Source of the DNA: JAUIAI01 sp049680625
GTDB taxonomy: Bacteria; Pseudomonadota; Gammaproteobacteria; Burkholderiales; Burkholderiaceae_E
DNA length: 46,325 nucleotides
Reading direction: 5' to 3'
Assembly (NCBI GenBank): GCA_049680625.1
Contig: JBAUID010000174.1
Coordinates: 1-46,325 of the forward strand
Each line of letters starts with the position of its first letter. Position 1 is the first letter of the stretch. The translations under genes and the position numbers were made by a program. Positions 6,796 to 14,037 of the stretch are shown piece after piece. The notes beneath the pieces were generated by a model, which was not told the DNA's origin, made no database searches, and worked only from the letters and a program-made list of their open reading frames with translations.

Positions 6796-7848
6796 TTATT
6801 GTTTGGGTATTCTGCACTCTATCGTGGTGCCCTTGCCCAGGGTAGAGTGAATCTGCATCAGCCCGTTTGCGCTGCTGACCCGTTCATTCATGCCTATCAG
6901 GCCTAGTGCCCCAATTTTGCGCTGGGCGTCTGCGCCCATTCCCTGACCGTTGTCTGCTACCTGTAATATAAGATGCCCGTCATTTGCCGTTAGTGAAACG
7001 TTCACTGCGGTTGCCTGAGCGTGCTTAGCCACGTTTTGTACAGCCTCCTGGACAATCCGAAACAAGGTAATGGATTCTTGTTCTGAAAGGCTCAGGTTAT
7101 TTGGCATTTCCAGTGTAGTCTGAAGATCGAATCGGCTTTGCATTTCATTCAGGAACGTCTCCAGGGCTGGTGCGAGCCCCAGGTCATCCAGGATTTTGGG
7201 GCGTAAGCCGCTGGCAAGACGTCGTACCGCGCCCACCGTGTCGCTGACTAACTCGTCCATGGCTTCAAGAGTATCGAACAGCCCAGGGCTTTTGGCAGGC
7301 AGGTTGGTTTTGAGGGCGGCAATATCCATCTTGAGCGCTGACAGTCGCTGACCGATGTCATCATGCAATTCGCGCGATACGTGGCGTTGTTCATGTTCGC
7401 GCAGGTCGCGCTGGCGCGCGGTCAGCAGCCGCAACTGGGTACGCGTGTAATTTAGCTCTTCGTCGGCAAGGTTCCGCAAAGTGATGTCGCGCATGATGAC
7501 CGTGAAAACGGTTTGCCCGTCGCTTTCGATTTGTGAGATTGATGCTTCCATGGGGAACTCGCTCTCATCAGCCCGTAGCGCGGTAAGTGTCATGTGGCCA
7601 GCCATTCTCCGAGAGGTAACGCCACTGAGCGCAAAATTACGGATATGTTCGGCATGTGCCTTGCGAAAACGCATGGGTATAAAACGGTCAAGCGTTGCGC
7701 CCAGCATCTCTTCGAGTGGGCAACGGAGCATCTGGCTGGCCGCCGGATTCGCAAACACAATGCAGTGGTCGGCGCCAATAGACAGAATTGCGTCGGGTGT
7801 TGCATTGACAATTGCCGCAAACTGTTGAGTACGCCTGTCTGTGATCAT
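6796..7848 (-). CDS. PAS-domain sensor histidine kinase, NarX/DegS type
   Basis: The 350-residue protein has no membrane segment, so it is cytoplasmic. An N-terminal PAS domain (about 5-125) begins FAAIVNATPDAILSI and ends in the characteristic VIMRDITLRN. A coiled linker leads to an HisKA_3 dimerisation region with the phospho-acceptor His162 in SRELHDDIGQ. The ATPase domain shows the N-box EAVQNVAKHA and G-box DNGQGM and GLIGMNERV. The gene is divergent from a NarL-type regulator 90 bases away, which is very likely its partner. The signal sensed by the PAS domain is unknown; redox is plausible given the neighbours. Confidence 0.93.
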   Translation of the reverse strand: MITDRRTQQFAAIVNATPDAILSIGADHCIVFANPAASQMLRCPLEEMLGATLDRFIPMRFRKAHAEHIRNFALSGVTSRRMAGHMTLTALRADESEFPMEASISQIESDGQTVFTVIMRDITLRNLADEELNYTRTQLRLLTARQRDLREHEQRHVSRELHDDIGQRLSALKMDIAALKTNLPAKSPGLFDTLEAMDELVSDTVGAVRRLASGLRPKILDDLGLAPALETFLNEMQSRFDLQTTLEMPNNLSLSEQESITLFRIVQEAVQNVAKHAQATAVNVSLTANDGHLILQVADNGQGMGADAQRKIGALGLIGMNERVSSANGLMQIHSTLGKGTTIECRIPKQ

Positions 7849-7886
7849 TAATGCTTCCGGTTACAATCCTGGTTACATAGGTAATA

Positions 7887-7912
7887 GTTTCTGACTAACG
7901 TTTCTGACTAAC
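7887..7912. repeat. 13-bp direct tandem repeat in the kinase/regulator promoter region
   Basis: GTTTCTGACTAAC occurs twice with no spacer between the divergent kinase and regulator genes, 27 bases before the regulator start. It could be a duplicated half-operator or a slippage product. The unit length matches that of the repeat behind the receiver gene. Confidence 0.8.
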
Positions 7913-7938
7913 AATCGCTGAATCATTATAATGATGCC

Positions 7939-8604
7939 ATGATTTCGATCTTAATCGCCGATGATCACGCCATGATCCGCGAAGGGCTCAAACGCATTTT
8001 GGAGTCCACCAAAGACCTGACAGTGGCGGGCGAAGCGGCCAATGGTATTGAGGTACTGGCAGCCCTCAAAGTTCGCCAGCCGGACGTGTTGTTGCTCGAC
8101 TTGTCGATGCCGGGGGTCAGTGGTTTTGACCTGATCAAGCGGGTACGGGCCGATTATGCCGGTTTACCGATTCTGGTGCTAACTATGCACGACGAAACCC
8201 AGTACGCATTGCGGGCTATTCGGGTCGGCGCCACCGGCTACCTGACCAAAGAGGGCGCCAGTACGCAGCTGGTCGATGCGATTCGTAAAGTAGCCCAGGG
8301 TCGTCCGTACTTCAGTAGTGCTGTGGCAGAGCAACTCGCGATGGATGCAATGCCCGGGCATGCCGCAGGTGCATCCCACGATGCGTTGTCTAATCGCGAA
8401 TTGCAGGTGCTGGAGCTTATTGTGGCGGGTAAAACAGTTTCAGATATTGCACAACGTCTTAACGTCAGTGTTAAAACGGTCAGTACACACAAAACCCGAT
8501 TACTGGGCAAGTTGCGGATGCATTCGGTGGCTGAATTGGTACGCTATGCCATTGAGCACGGTCTTACAAACGAACCGTTAGACAAACCAGCCCAAACGCC
8601 TTAG
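7939..8604 (+). CDS. NarL/FixJ-family response regulator (LuxR-type HTH)
   Basis: A 221-residue two-domain regulator. The receiver domain (about 1-120) has the acidic pair in IADDH, the phosphoacceptor Asp54 in LLLDLSMPG, Thr in LVLTMHD and Lys in YLTKEGA. A linker leads to a LuxR-type helix-turn-helix (about 145-210) with the signature LSNRELQVLELIVAGKTVSDIA and KTVSTHKTRLLGKL. It should be phosphorylated by the divergently encoded PAS kinase and act as a transcription factor. Its targets are not identifiable from the window. Confidence 0.95.
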   Translation: MISILIADDHAMIREGLKRILESTKDLTVAGEAANGIEVLAALKVRQPDVLLLDLSMPGVSGFDLIKRVRADYAGLPILVLTMHDETQYALRAIRVGATGYLTKEGASTQLVDAIRKVAQGRPYFSSAVAEQLAMDAMPGHAAGASHDALSNRELQVLELIVAGKTVSDIAQRLNVSVKTVSTHKTRLLGKLRMHSVAELVRYAIEHGLTNEPLDKPAQTP

Positions 8605-8667
8605 AACCTTGTTATCCGCTTGCTGATCTGCGGTGCTTAAACGCGGTGCCTGCCTTGTGAGTGCCGA

Positions 8668-9216
8668 TTAAATGTATTGGGTAAGATTGCGCAAGTTATG
8701 ACGCAATGTCATACTTAATTCCATTAGTCCTTTGTCGGCGTCTGATAATAATCGAGCCGCCAGTGGCAGCACGACAGTCTCTTCAAATTGGGTGTGCTGG
8801 CCATAACGATTTGCCAGTTCAAGACAGTGATCGACTGGCAGATTAGCCGCTGTGCCGGCCTCAAGCGTTTGCAGGGCGGGGCGAATCTGAGCCCAAAGTG
8901 CCTCCAGTGCCCGGTGCTCACGGGTCAGTCGCGCCGTCATTGCGTTAACAAGTCGTGTTTCATCACCCTGGCTGGCGCGCAATTGCATTGCTGGAAACAG
9001 CAGCTGCTCTTCGTCCCGATGATGGTCTTTCAGTTGATGATCGATAAGTTGAACGATATCTTTGCCCAAGCGTGCCTGTTGTTCAAGCGTCACCGTGGTG
9101 GCTGTCAGTGCCAGCAGACGCAGGCGGGCCAGTGTAGCCAGTGTCTCAGCATGTGCGCCGAGAAATCGGACGGTCGAGTCAACCGAGATGGTAGAAGGAG
9201 TCCCCATATTTGGCAT
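8668..9216 (-). CDS. Hemerythrin HHE-domain protein
   Basis: A 182-residue all-helical protein carrying the spaced His/Glu ligands of a hemerythrin-like di-iron site: LGAHAETLATL near residue 20, HHRDEEQLLFP near 65, LTREHRALE near 100 and GQHTQFEETVVLP near 139. Such proteins bind oxygen or nitric oxide, or act in iron and redox handling. It is convergent with the NarL-type regulator and divergent from the ATPase gene. A perfect FNR box is centred 60 nt upstream of the start. A TAAGCT hexamer (9241-9246, minus strand) sits at class II distance, so anaerobic or NO-linked control is likely. Confidence 0.85.
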   Translation of the reverse strand: MPNMGTPSTISVDSTVRFLGAHAETLATLARLRLLALTATTVTLEQQARLGKDIVQLIDHQLKDHHRDEEQLLFPAMQLRASQGDETRLVNAMTARLTREHRALEALWAQIRPALQTLEAGTAANLPVDHCLELANRYGQHTQFEETVVLPLAARLLSDADKGLMELSMTLRHNLRNLTQYI

Positions 9217-9268
9217 TGGTGAGAGTGTTATCGAGTAGGCAGCTTAGTGGGTTTGCGGCGTCACCGAT

Positions 9269-9282
9269 TTGACTTATGTCAA
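9269..9282. promoter_or_regulatory. FNR/Anr box between the hemerythrin and ATPase genes
   Basis: TTGAC-TTAT-GTCAA is a perfect dyad of the FNR/Anr/Dnr class. On the minus strand a TAAGCT hexamer at 9246-9241 lies where a -10 should be for class II activation of the hemerythrin gene. On the plus strand the equivalent position (CATCAA, 9305-9310) is a poor -10. Confidence 0.6.
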
Positions 9283-9344
9283 TTGTCGACATTGAATTGA
9301 CGCCCATCAATTGGCGAGAAGGGCCGCGCAATTAAGATGTGTTA

Positions 9345-10916
9345 ATGAGCGAATATGCCTGTCAGCGGGAAGTCGTGGGTTTTTTGAGCGATCCGTCAAC
9401 TTACTTTCCTGAGCCCGAGTCGGTGCAATGTATTCAGACTCACGGTGCGCTGGTTTTTTTGGCCGGCAACGTTGTGTACAAAATTAAGCGGGCGGTGAAA
9501 TATCCGTATATGGATTTTTCAACACTGGAAAAACGCGAGTTTGCGTGCCGTCGTGAATTGGCAATCAATAAGCCAAACGCTCCGCAGATATATCTTGATG
9601 TGGTGCCGATCGTGCGCACAGCCGGGGGTAGGCTTCGATTCGGCGGCGCTGGTACTGTGCTCGAATGGGCGGTACACATGCGTCGATTCGATTCCGATGC
9701 ATTGTTGGCCGACTACGCCAGTAAGTCACGCTTAACTGATCAGTTGGCGCAGGATGTGGCTCGGGCAATCGTTAGGTTTCATTGCAGTTTAGTCAGCGTG
9801 GACGGTTTAGATGCCGGGAAGCGGATGGCAAATGTGGTTGCTGGCGTGGCAAGTTCTTTGTTGTCACTGCAGGTAAAAGCGGTGATGCCGGCTGCGACCC
9901 GGCTAAACACCCTCCTTAATCACCGGTTCATACAGGCGCTTGCGACCCTGGAGCAACGTGGACGGCTAGGCTTTGTAGTTCGCGGTCATGGCGATCTGCA
10001 TCTGGCTAATATCGCGATAATTGATAATTGCCCGGTCTTGTTTGACGCATTGGAATTTGACGAAGACCTTGCTACTGTTGATGTCCTCTATGATCTGGCT
10101 TTTCTGTTAATGGATTTGGAGTTTTCTGGTTTGCGCAATTACGCAAACCTCATTCTGAATCGTTACTTGTTTGACAGCGATCACCAGGAAAATTATTCCG
10201 GTCTGAACGCCATGCCGTTTTTTTTGGGGCTGCGCGCCAGTGTGCGCGGAATGGTGACATTGCAACGCAGTCAGTTGCAATCGGGGGGGGCAAGAGTCGC
10301 TGCTATCAGTCTCGGGAAGCGATATCTGCAGCATGCGATTAACAGCTTGCAGCCGCCCGGTGCCGAGTTGGTTGCCATTGGTGGTCTGTCAGGAACAGGT
10401 AAATCGACCCAGGCGCGTGCCGTTGCGCCAGACATCGGTGCATCGCCTGGCGCAGTGCATTTGCGTAGCGATCTGGAACGCAAACGACTAAGCGGTGCAC
10501 AAGAGACTGATCGATTGCCGCCAGAATCATATGCGGAGACCACTGGGGAGCAAGTCTACGGCGCGATGTTAGATAAAGCGCATATGGCGCTGCGAGCGGG
10601 CCATAGTGTTGTATTAGATGCGACTTTTCTCCAGCCGGCACACCGTGCTCAGGCGCAGGCGCTGGCTCAAACCTGTAATGTTCCTTTTTGTGGCATCTGG
10701 CTTACTGCACCAGCCAATCAGTTGCGTTCGCGGGTTGCCGCCCGGCGCGACGATGCTTCGGATGCGACCGTGCAGGTATTGGACAGACAGTTGGCCAGCG
10801 ATTCGGGTTCGAATACCTGGCAACCGGTGGATGCTAGTGGCGATGGGGCGCAAGTACAGATTAATCTGCGTCGTGTTCTTTCGTTATCTGCGGGTATGCG
10901 CTTGCATCGCAGCTGA
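9345..10916 (+). CDS. Bifunctional aminoglycoside-phosphotransferase-like / P-loop ATPase protein
   Basis: A protein of 523 residues from ATG 9345; a GTG two codons upstream is the alternative start. The N-terminal part (about 1-330) is APH kinase-like, with the catalytic-loop motif HGDLHLANI near residue 220 and a following FDALEFDEDL metal-binding segment. The C-terminal part (about 340-520) is an AAA_33-type P-loop kinase: Walker A GGLSGTGKST and a later RSDLERKRL segment. This fusion (COG2187 + COG0645) is widespread in proteobacteria and often lies near stress and low-oxygen genes. Its substrate is unknown. Antibiotic resistance should not be inferred. Confidence 0.87.
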   Translation: MSEYACQREVVGFLSDPSTYFPEPESVQCIQTHGALVFLAGNVVYKIKRAVKYPYMDFSTLEKREFACRRELAINKPNAPQIYLDVVPIVRTAGGRLRFGGAGTVLEWAVHMRRFDSDALLADYASKSRLTDQLAQDVARAIVRFHCSLVSVDGLDAGKRMANVVAGVASSLLSLQVKAVMPAATRLNTLLNHRFIQALATLEQRGRLGFVVRGHGDLHLANIAIIDNCPVLFDALEFDEDLATVDVLYDLAFLLMDLEFSGLRNYANLILNRYLFDSDHQENYSGLNAMPFFLGLRASVRGMVTLQRSQLQSGGARVAAISLGKRYLQHAINSLQPPGAELVAIGGLSGTGKSTQARAVAPDIGASPGAVHLRSDLERKRLSGAQETDRLPPESYAETTGEQVYGAMLDKAHMALRAGHSVVLDATFLQPAHRAQAQALAQTCNVPFCGIWLTAPANQLRSRVAARRDDASDATVQVLDRQLASDSGSNTWQPVDASGDGAQVQINLRRVLSLSAGMRLHRS

Positions 10917-11183
10917 GCGTTTCCTTATTACCAGCCAGGCGGTTACAGTGCCCGCGGCCAAACCGACAAGCCAATCTGCTTTCCCTGGACGGGCGGATCT
11001 CGGACTGAGCCGGGTAGGGGCCGCGGCGAACGCGGCGACCGCAGATGTTGTGGCCGTGAGAGAGCGTATTTTTTTACTCCAGTTTTGTAGCGAGACAATC
11101 GATTTTTCCATCTGCTCACGGTCATTCTGGATTTGTAGCAATAGCTGCTTGCGATATTGGCGTCGATGCGAAAAGGTATTCAT
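10884..11183 (-). CDS. YqjK-like protein
   Basis: A 99-residue protein with an N-terminal basic coiled region (RRQYRKQLLLQIQNDREQM) of the kind that starts YqjK family proteins. Moderately hydrophobic stretches follow (about 45-55 and 70-86), and the tail is basic. YqjK is encoded next to YqjD and YqjE in enterobacteria; here those two are 8 kb away. The gene is convergent with the ATPase gene and overlaps its 3' end by 33 bases. A near-FNR site (TTGAT-N4-CTCAA, 11218-11231) lies about 40 nt upstream. No clear ribosome-binding site was seen, so coding status is likely but not certain. Confidence 0.6.
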   Translation of the reverse strand: MNTFSHRRQYRKQLLLQIQNDREQMEKSIVSLQNWSKKIRSLTATTSAVAAFAAAPTRLSPRSARPGKADWLVGLAAGTVTAWLVIRKRSAAMQAHTRR

Positions 11184-11396
11184 GTCACTAAACTAGTGTT
11201 TTTAGTTCGCTTAGGGTTTGATCTGCCTCAATCACAAGAGCAATGCGCTTCAGGGTGCAATTCATTTGGTATTGTTCCGCTTGCAAAGTTGAACAAGGCG
11301 ACCAGCGGTCCCTGATTCCCGTCCGTAAATCGATTCCAGACCGTTGTCGTCAGAGTCGCTGTTAGGCTGTTCTACTGACCCTTCCTGAAACTGACA

Positions 11397-12359
11397 ATGG
11401 CTCAAATTTTGATTGATAGCGAACTTCCCGCTGAATGGCTCAGCGCACAGTGCACTTCGGGGGTACTAGATGTTGGCAATTCGCACCGCATATTCTGGCG
11501 TTGTTACGGCCATACCAAGGCGACGCCGGTGGTCGCCTTACATGGCGGCCCTGGGTCTGGTTCGCATTCAGAGCACCTGACCTTTTTCGACCCTCAAAGG
11601 CATCGGGTTATCATGTTTGATCAGCGCGGTAGCGGACATTCAATCGCGTCAGTCGTCATTGAAAGCAATACGACGCAAGATCTTATTGAGGATGTGGAGA
11701 GACTTCGCCGCCATCTGCGCATAGACAGTTGGTTGGTGTTTGGTGTGTCCTGGGGGGCCTGCCTGGCACTGCTTTACGGCCAGAGTCATCCGCAGTCTTG
11801 CACGCGCTTGATCCTTTCCGGGTTGTCGAATCGGCATGCGTATCAGACTCGGTGGATTCTTGACCAGCGTCCCCGTCTACTGCCCGAGCGACACGAAGCG
11901 TTTCTGAGCGCATTGACGCCTGGCGAAAAGACGGATCCAGTTGCTGCTTATTACCGTAAGAGTTTATCCACAGATCTTGAAGAGCAACTCGTGGCGACCC
12001 GTGCTGTGTGGGTTCTGGAAGCCGGGCTGGAAGAGTCCGAGCCGGAGCCAATAGCGACTATGCGACTAAATGAAATTTCACCGAGCATGGTAAAGCGAGC
12101 GAAAATTTATCTTCACTATTGGGCCAACAAAACTTTTCTGCCCAATGGTCACTTGTTGGTTAATCCGCAGGGGCTGACAGATCTGCCCGTTACATTGGTT
12201 CATGGAGAGTCAGATTGGATTTGCCCGTTAAGCGGCGCGCAACAAGTGGCTGATGCGATTGAATCGGCGCAACTCATTGTGGTACCAGGCGCAGGGCATT
12301 CACCCTATGGCGCACCAACGATCCAGGTGTTACGTGAATCGTTAGTGCCTGCTGTTTAG
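11397..12359 (+). CDS. pip: Proline iminopeptidase-family alpha/beta hydrolase
   Basis: A 320-residue cytoplasmic alpha/beta hydrolase of the S33 family, which removes N-terminal proline from peptides. Diagnostic motifs are the oxyanion-hole HGGPGSG (about residue 50), DQRGSGHS (about 75), the nucleophile elbow GVSWGA (about 115), the acid in VHGESDW (about 272) and the catalytic His in GAGHSPY (about 300). The length fits the family. It stands alone, convergent with metY. The 210-nt spacer upstream shows only a weak FNR-like site and no obvious gene. Confidence 0.87.
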   Translation: MAQILIDSELPAEWLSAQCTSGVLDVGNSHRIFWRCYGHTKATPVVALHGGPGSGSHSEHLTFFDPQRHRVIMFDQRGSGHSIASVVIESNTTQDLIEDVERLRRHLRIDSWLVFGVSWGACLALLYGQSHPQSCTRLILSGLSNRHAYQTRWILDQRPRLLPERHEAFLSALTPGEKTDPVAAYYRKSLSTDLEEQLVATRAVWVLEAGLEESEPEPIATMRLNEISPSMVKRAKIYLHYWANKTFLPNGHLLVNPQGLTDLPVTLVHGESDWICPLSGAQQVADAIESAQLIVVPGAGHSPYGAPTIQVLRESLVPAV

Positions 12360-12372
12360 CAAGTGACGGGTT

Positions 12373-12391
12373 CCTGGTGCCAGGCGCCAGG
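12373..12391. terminator. Strong hairpin between convergent pip and metY
   Basis: CCTGGTGC and GCGCCAGG form an 8-bp stem (one G-T pair) around a CAG loop, 14 bases after the pip stop and about 50 bases past the metY stop. No T-run follows on either strand, so it may only assist termination. Confidence 0.45.
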
Positions 12392-12443
12392 TGATAAGCG
12401 CCAGTTGTTACGGCTAAGTGGACCGTAGTGTCAGAACACTGTT

Positions 12444-13715
12444 CTAAATGGCGCTCAGTGCTTGCTCTAAGTCGGCAGTGATGTCATCAATATGCTCGAT
12501 GCCAATTGATAATCGAATCGATTCCGGCCGAACCCCAGCGGCTGCTTGTTCTGATTCACTCAGTTGTCGATGTGTCGTTGATGCCGGATGGCAAGCCAGC
12601 GACTTTGCATCACCGATGTTTACCAGGCGTTTAAACAACTTGAGTGCGTCGTAGAACCGTACCCCGGCATCAAACCCTCCGCGTACTTCGAAGGTCATGA
12701 TGCCTGATGCCCGCCCGCCCATATACTTATTTGCCAATTCGTGATACTGATCACCTGGTAGTCCGGCATACGACACTGACTCGACTTTCTTGTGCTCTTG
12801 CAGGTATTTGGCTACGGCCAGGGCGTTCTCGCAATGTCTCTCCATGCGAAGTGGCAGTGTTTCCATGCCTTGCAGCAAGAGAAACGCATTAAACGGTGAT
12901 AAACACGAGCCCGTATTACGAAGCGGCACAGTGCGGGCGCGTCCGATATAGGCGGCCTCTTTGAAAGCGTCGTTGTAGACCACACCGTGATAAGAGGCTT
13001 CCGGTTCGTTAAAACACGGATATCGATCGGCATGCTTGCCCCAGGGAAACTTGCCGCTGTCGACAATCAGCCCGCCAATTGTTGTGCCATGTCCCCCAAT
13101 GTATTTTGTGGCGGAATGGACAACGATATCGACACCGTGTGTGATCGGCTTGAGCAACATTGGGGTCGCAACGGTATTGTCTGCAATTGTTGCCACCCCA
13201 TGGGACTTCGCCATGCTGGCTATGGGGCCAACGTCTACTATATTTCCCGTAGGGTTGCCGATGGTTTCAAGAAATACAGCCTTGGTTTTATTATCGATCA
13301 GCTTCTCAACAGCTTGGACTGAACTATCTTGGGCAAATCGCACTTCAATGCCCATCTTTGGCAGCATGTGGGCAAACAATGTGTAGGTGCCGCCGTATAA
13401 GTTGGGGATTGATACGATGTTGTCTCCGGCTTCGGCAAGTGTGAGTACCGCATAGTTAATTGCTGCACTGCCTGCGGAAAGGGACAAGCCGGCCAGTCCT
13501 CCTTCCAGACCGGCGATGCGTTGCTCAAGCACATCGCATGTCGGATTCATGATGCGCGAATAAATATTGCCCGGAACGGCTAAGTTAAAAAGGTCGGCAC
13601 CGTGTTGAGCATTGTCAAATTCGTAGGCAACGGTCTGATAAACCGGCACTGCGACCGATTTAGTGGTGGGCTCAGTGTCGTAGCCCGCGTGAACAGCAAT
13701 TGTTTCATCGCGCAT
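12444..13715 (-). CDS. metY: O-acetylhomoserine sulfhydrylase (aminocarboxypropyltransferase)
   Basis: A 423-residue PLP enzyme of the Cys/Met metabolism family that makes homocysteine from O-acetylhomoserine and sulfide. The start is placed at ATG 13715 (MRDETIAVHAGY) because GGAG lies six bases before it and the length fits the family; an upstream in-frame ATG at 13769 has no such support. Motifs are the substrate region NIYSRIMNPT, SLSAGSAAI, the aspartate in ATIADNTVATP and the PLP lysine in HSATKYIGGHGTTIGG. The ending GIEHIDDITADLEQAL is typical. It is a single gene convergent with pip. I looked for a SAM-responsive RNA upstream and could not support one. Confidence 0.95.
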   Translation of the reverse strand: MRDETIAVHAGYDTEPTTKSVAVPVYQTVAYEFDNAQHGADLFNLAVPGNIYSRIMNPTCDVLEQRIAGLEGGLAGLSLSAGSAAINYAVLTLAEAGDNIVSIPNLYGGTYTLFAHMLPKMGIEVRFAQDSSVQAVEKLIDNKTKAVFLETIGNPTGNIVDVGPIASMAKSHGVATIADNTVATPMLLKPITHGVDIVVHSATKYIGGHGTTIGGLIVDSGKFPWGKHADRYPCFNEPEASYHGVVYNDAFKEAAYIGRARTVPLRNTGSCLSPFNAFLLLQGMETLPLRMERHCENALAVAKYLQEHKKVESVSYAGLPGDQYHELANKYMGGRASGIMTFEVRGGFDAGVRFYDALKLFKRLVNIGDAKSLACHPASTTHRQLSESEQAAAGVRPESIRLSIGIEHIDDITADLEQALSAI

Positions 13716-14037
13716 TTTTTCTCCGTCGGAAATTGTATTGATCGTAGACCCCACCTTGTTTGGCATCATTCGGCATCGTCGAACAATTTGTGGGGGCTTA
13801 TTAAAATGGTTCAGTTGCCCGTAGATCAGGCATTTCGATTTTGGTATGCGGGGTTACATTAACAGATCTTGTGGCGTTGTCGTTTCATGAACAAGCCCAG
13901 ACCCGCAGGCTATAGCCCGGTGAAACTTGCAAACCAGATCACAACTTGCCGCTCGAGCACCGCAATTTCATGGCTCTGTGATTTCTTCCCCTTATGTCTT
14001 GAGCCGTAAAAAATAGACTTGCAGTTTGTCAAAGGCT
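13716..14037. other. Intergenic region between divergent metY and a lipoprotein gene
   Basis: This 322-base spacer has no credible gene. It contains a 10-base perfect palindrome (GGCTATAGCC, 13908-13917). The GGAG ribosome-binding site for metY is at its left edge. A TAATAA hexamer near 13796-13801 could be a metY -10. No riboswitch could be supported by eye. Confidence 0.6.

Noticed and set aside
9345..10916. Aminoglycoside resistance gene
   Set aside because: The APH-like domain is fused to a P-loop kinase in a widespread housekeeping or stress architecture, which gives no evidence of drug resistance.
10618..11196. Plus-strand 192-codon frame
   Set aside because: It overlaps the ATPase C-terminus in another frame and is antisense to the YqjK-like frame.
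13716..14037. Possible SAM- or SAH-responsive riboswitch upstream of metY
   Set aside because: I could not match a known consensus or pseudoknot; only an isolated palindrome is visible.
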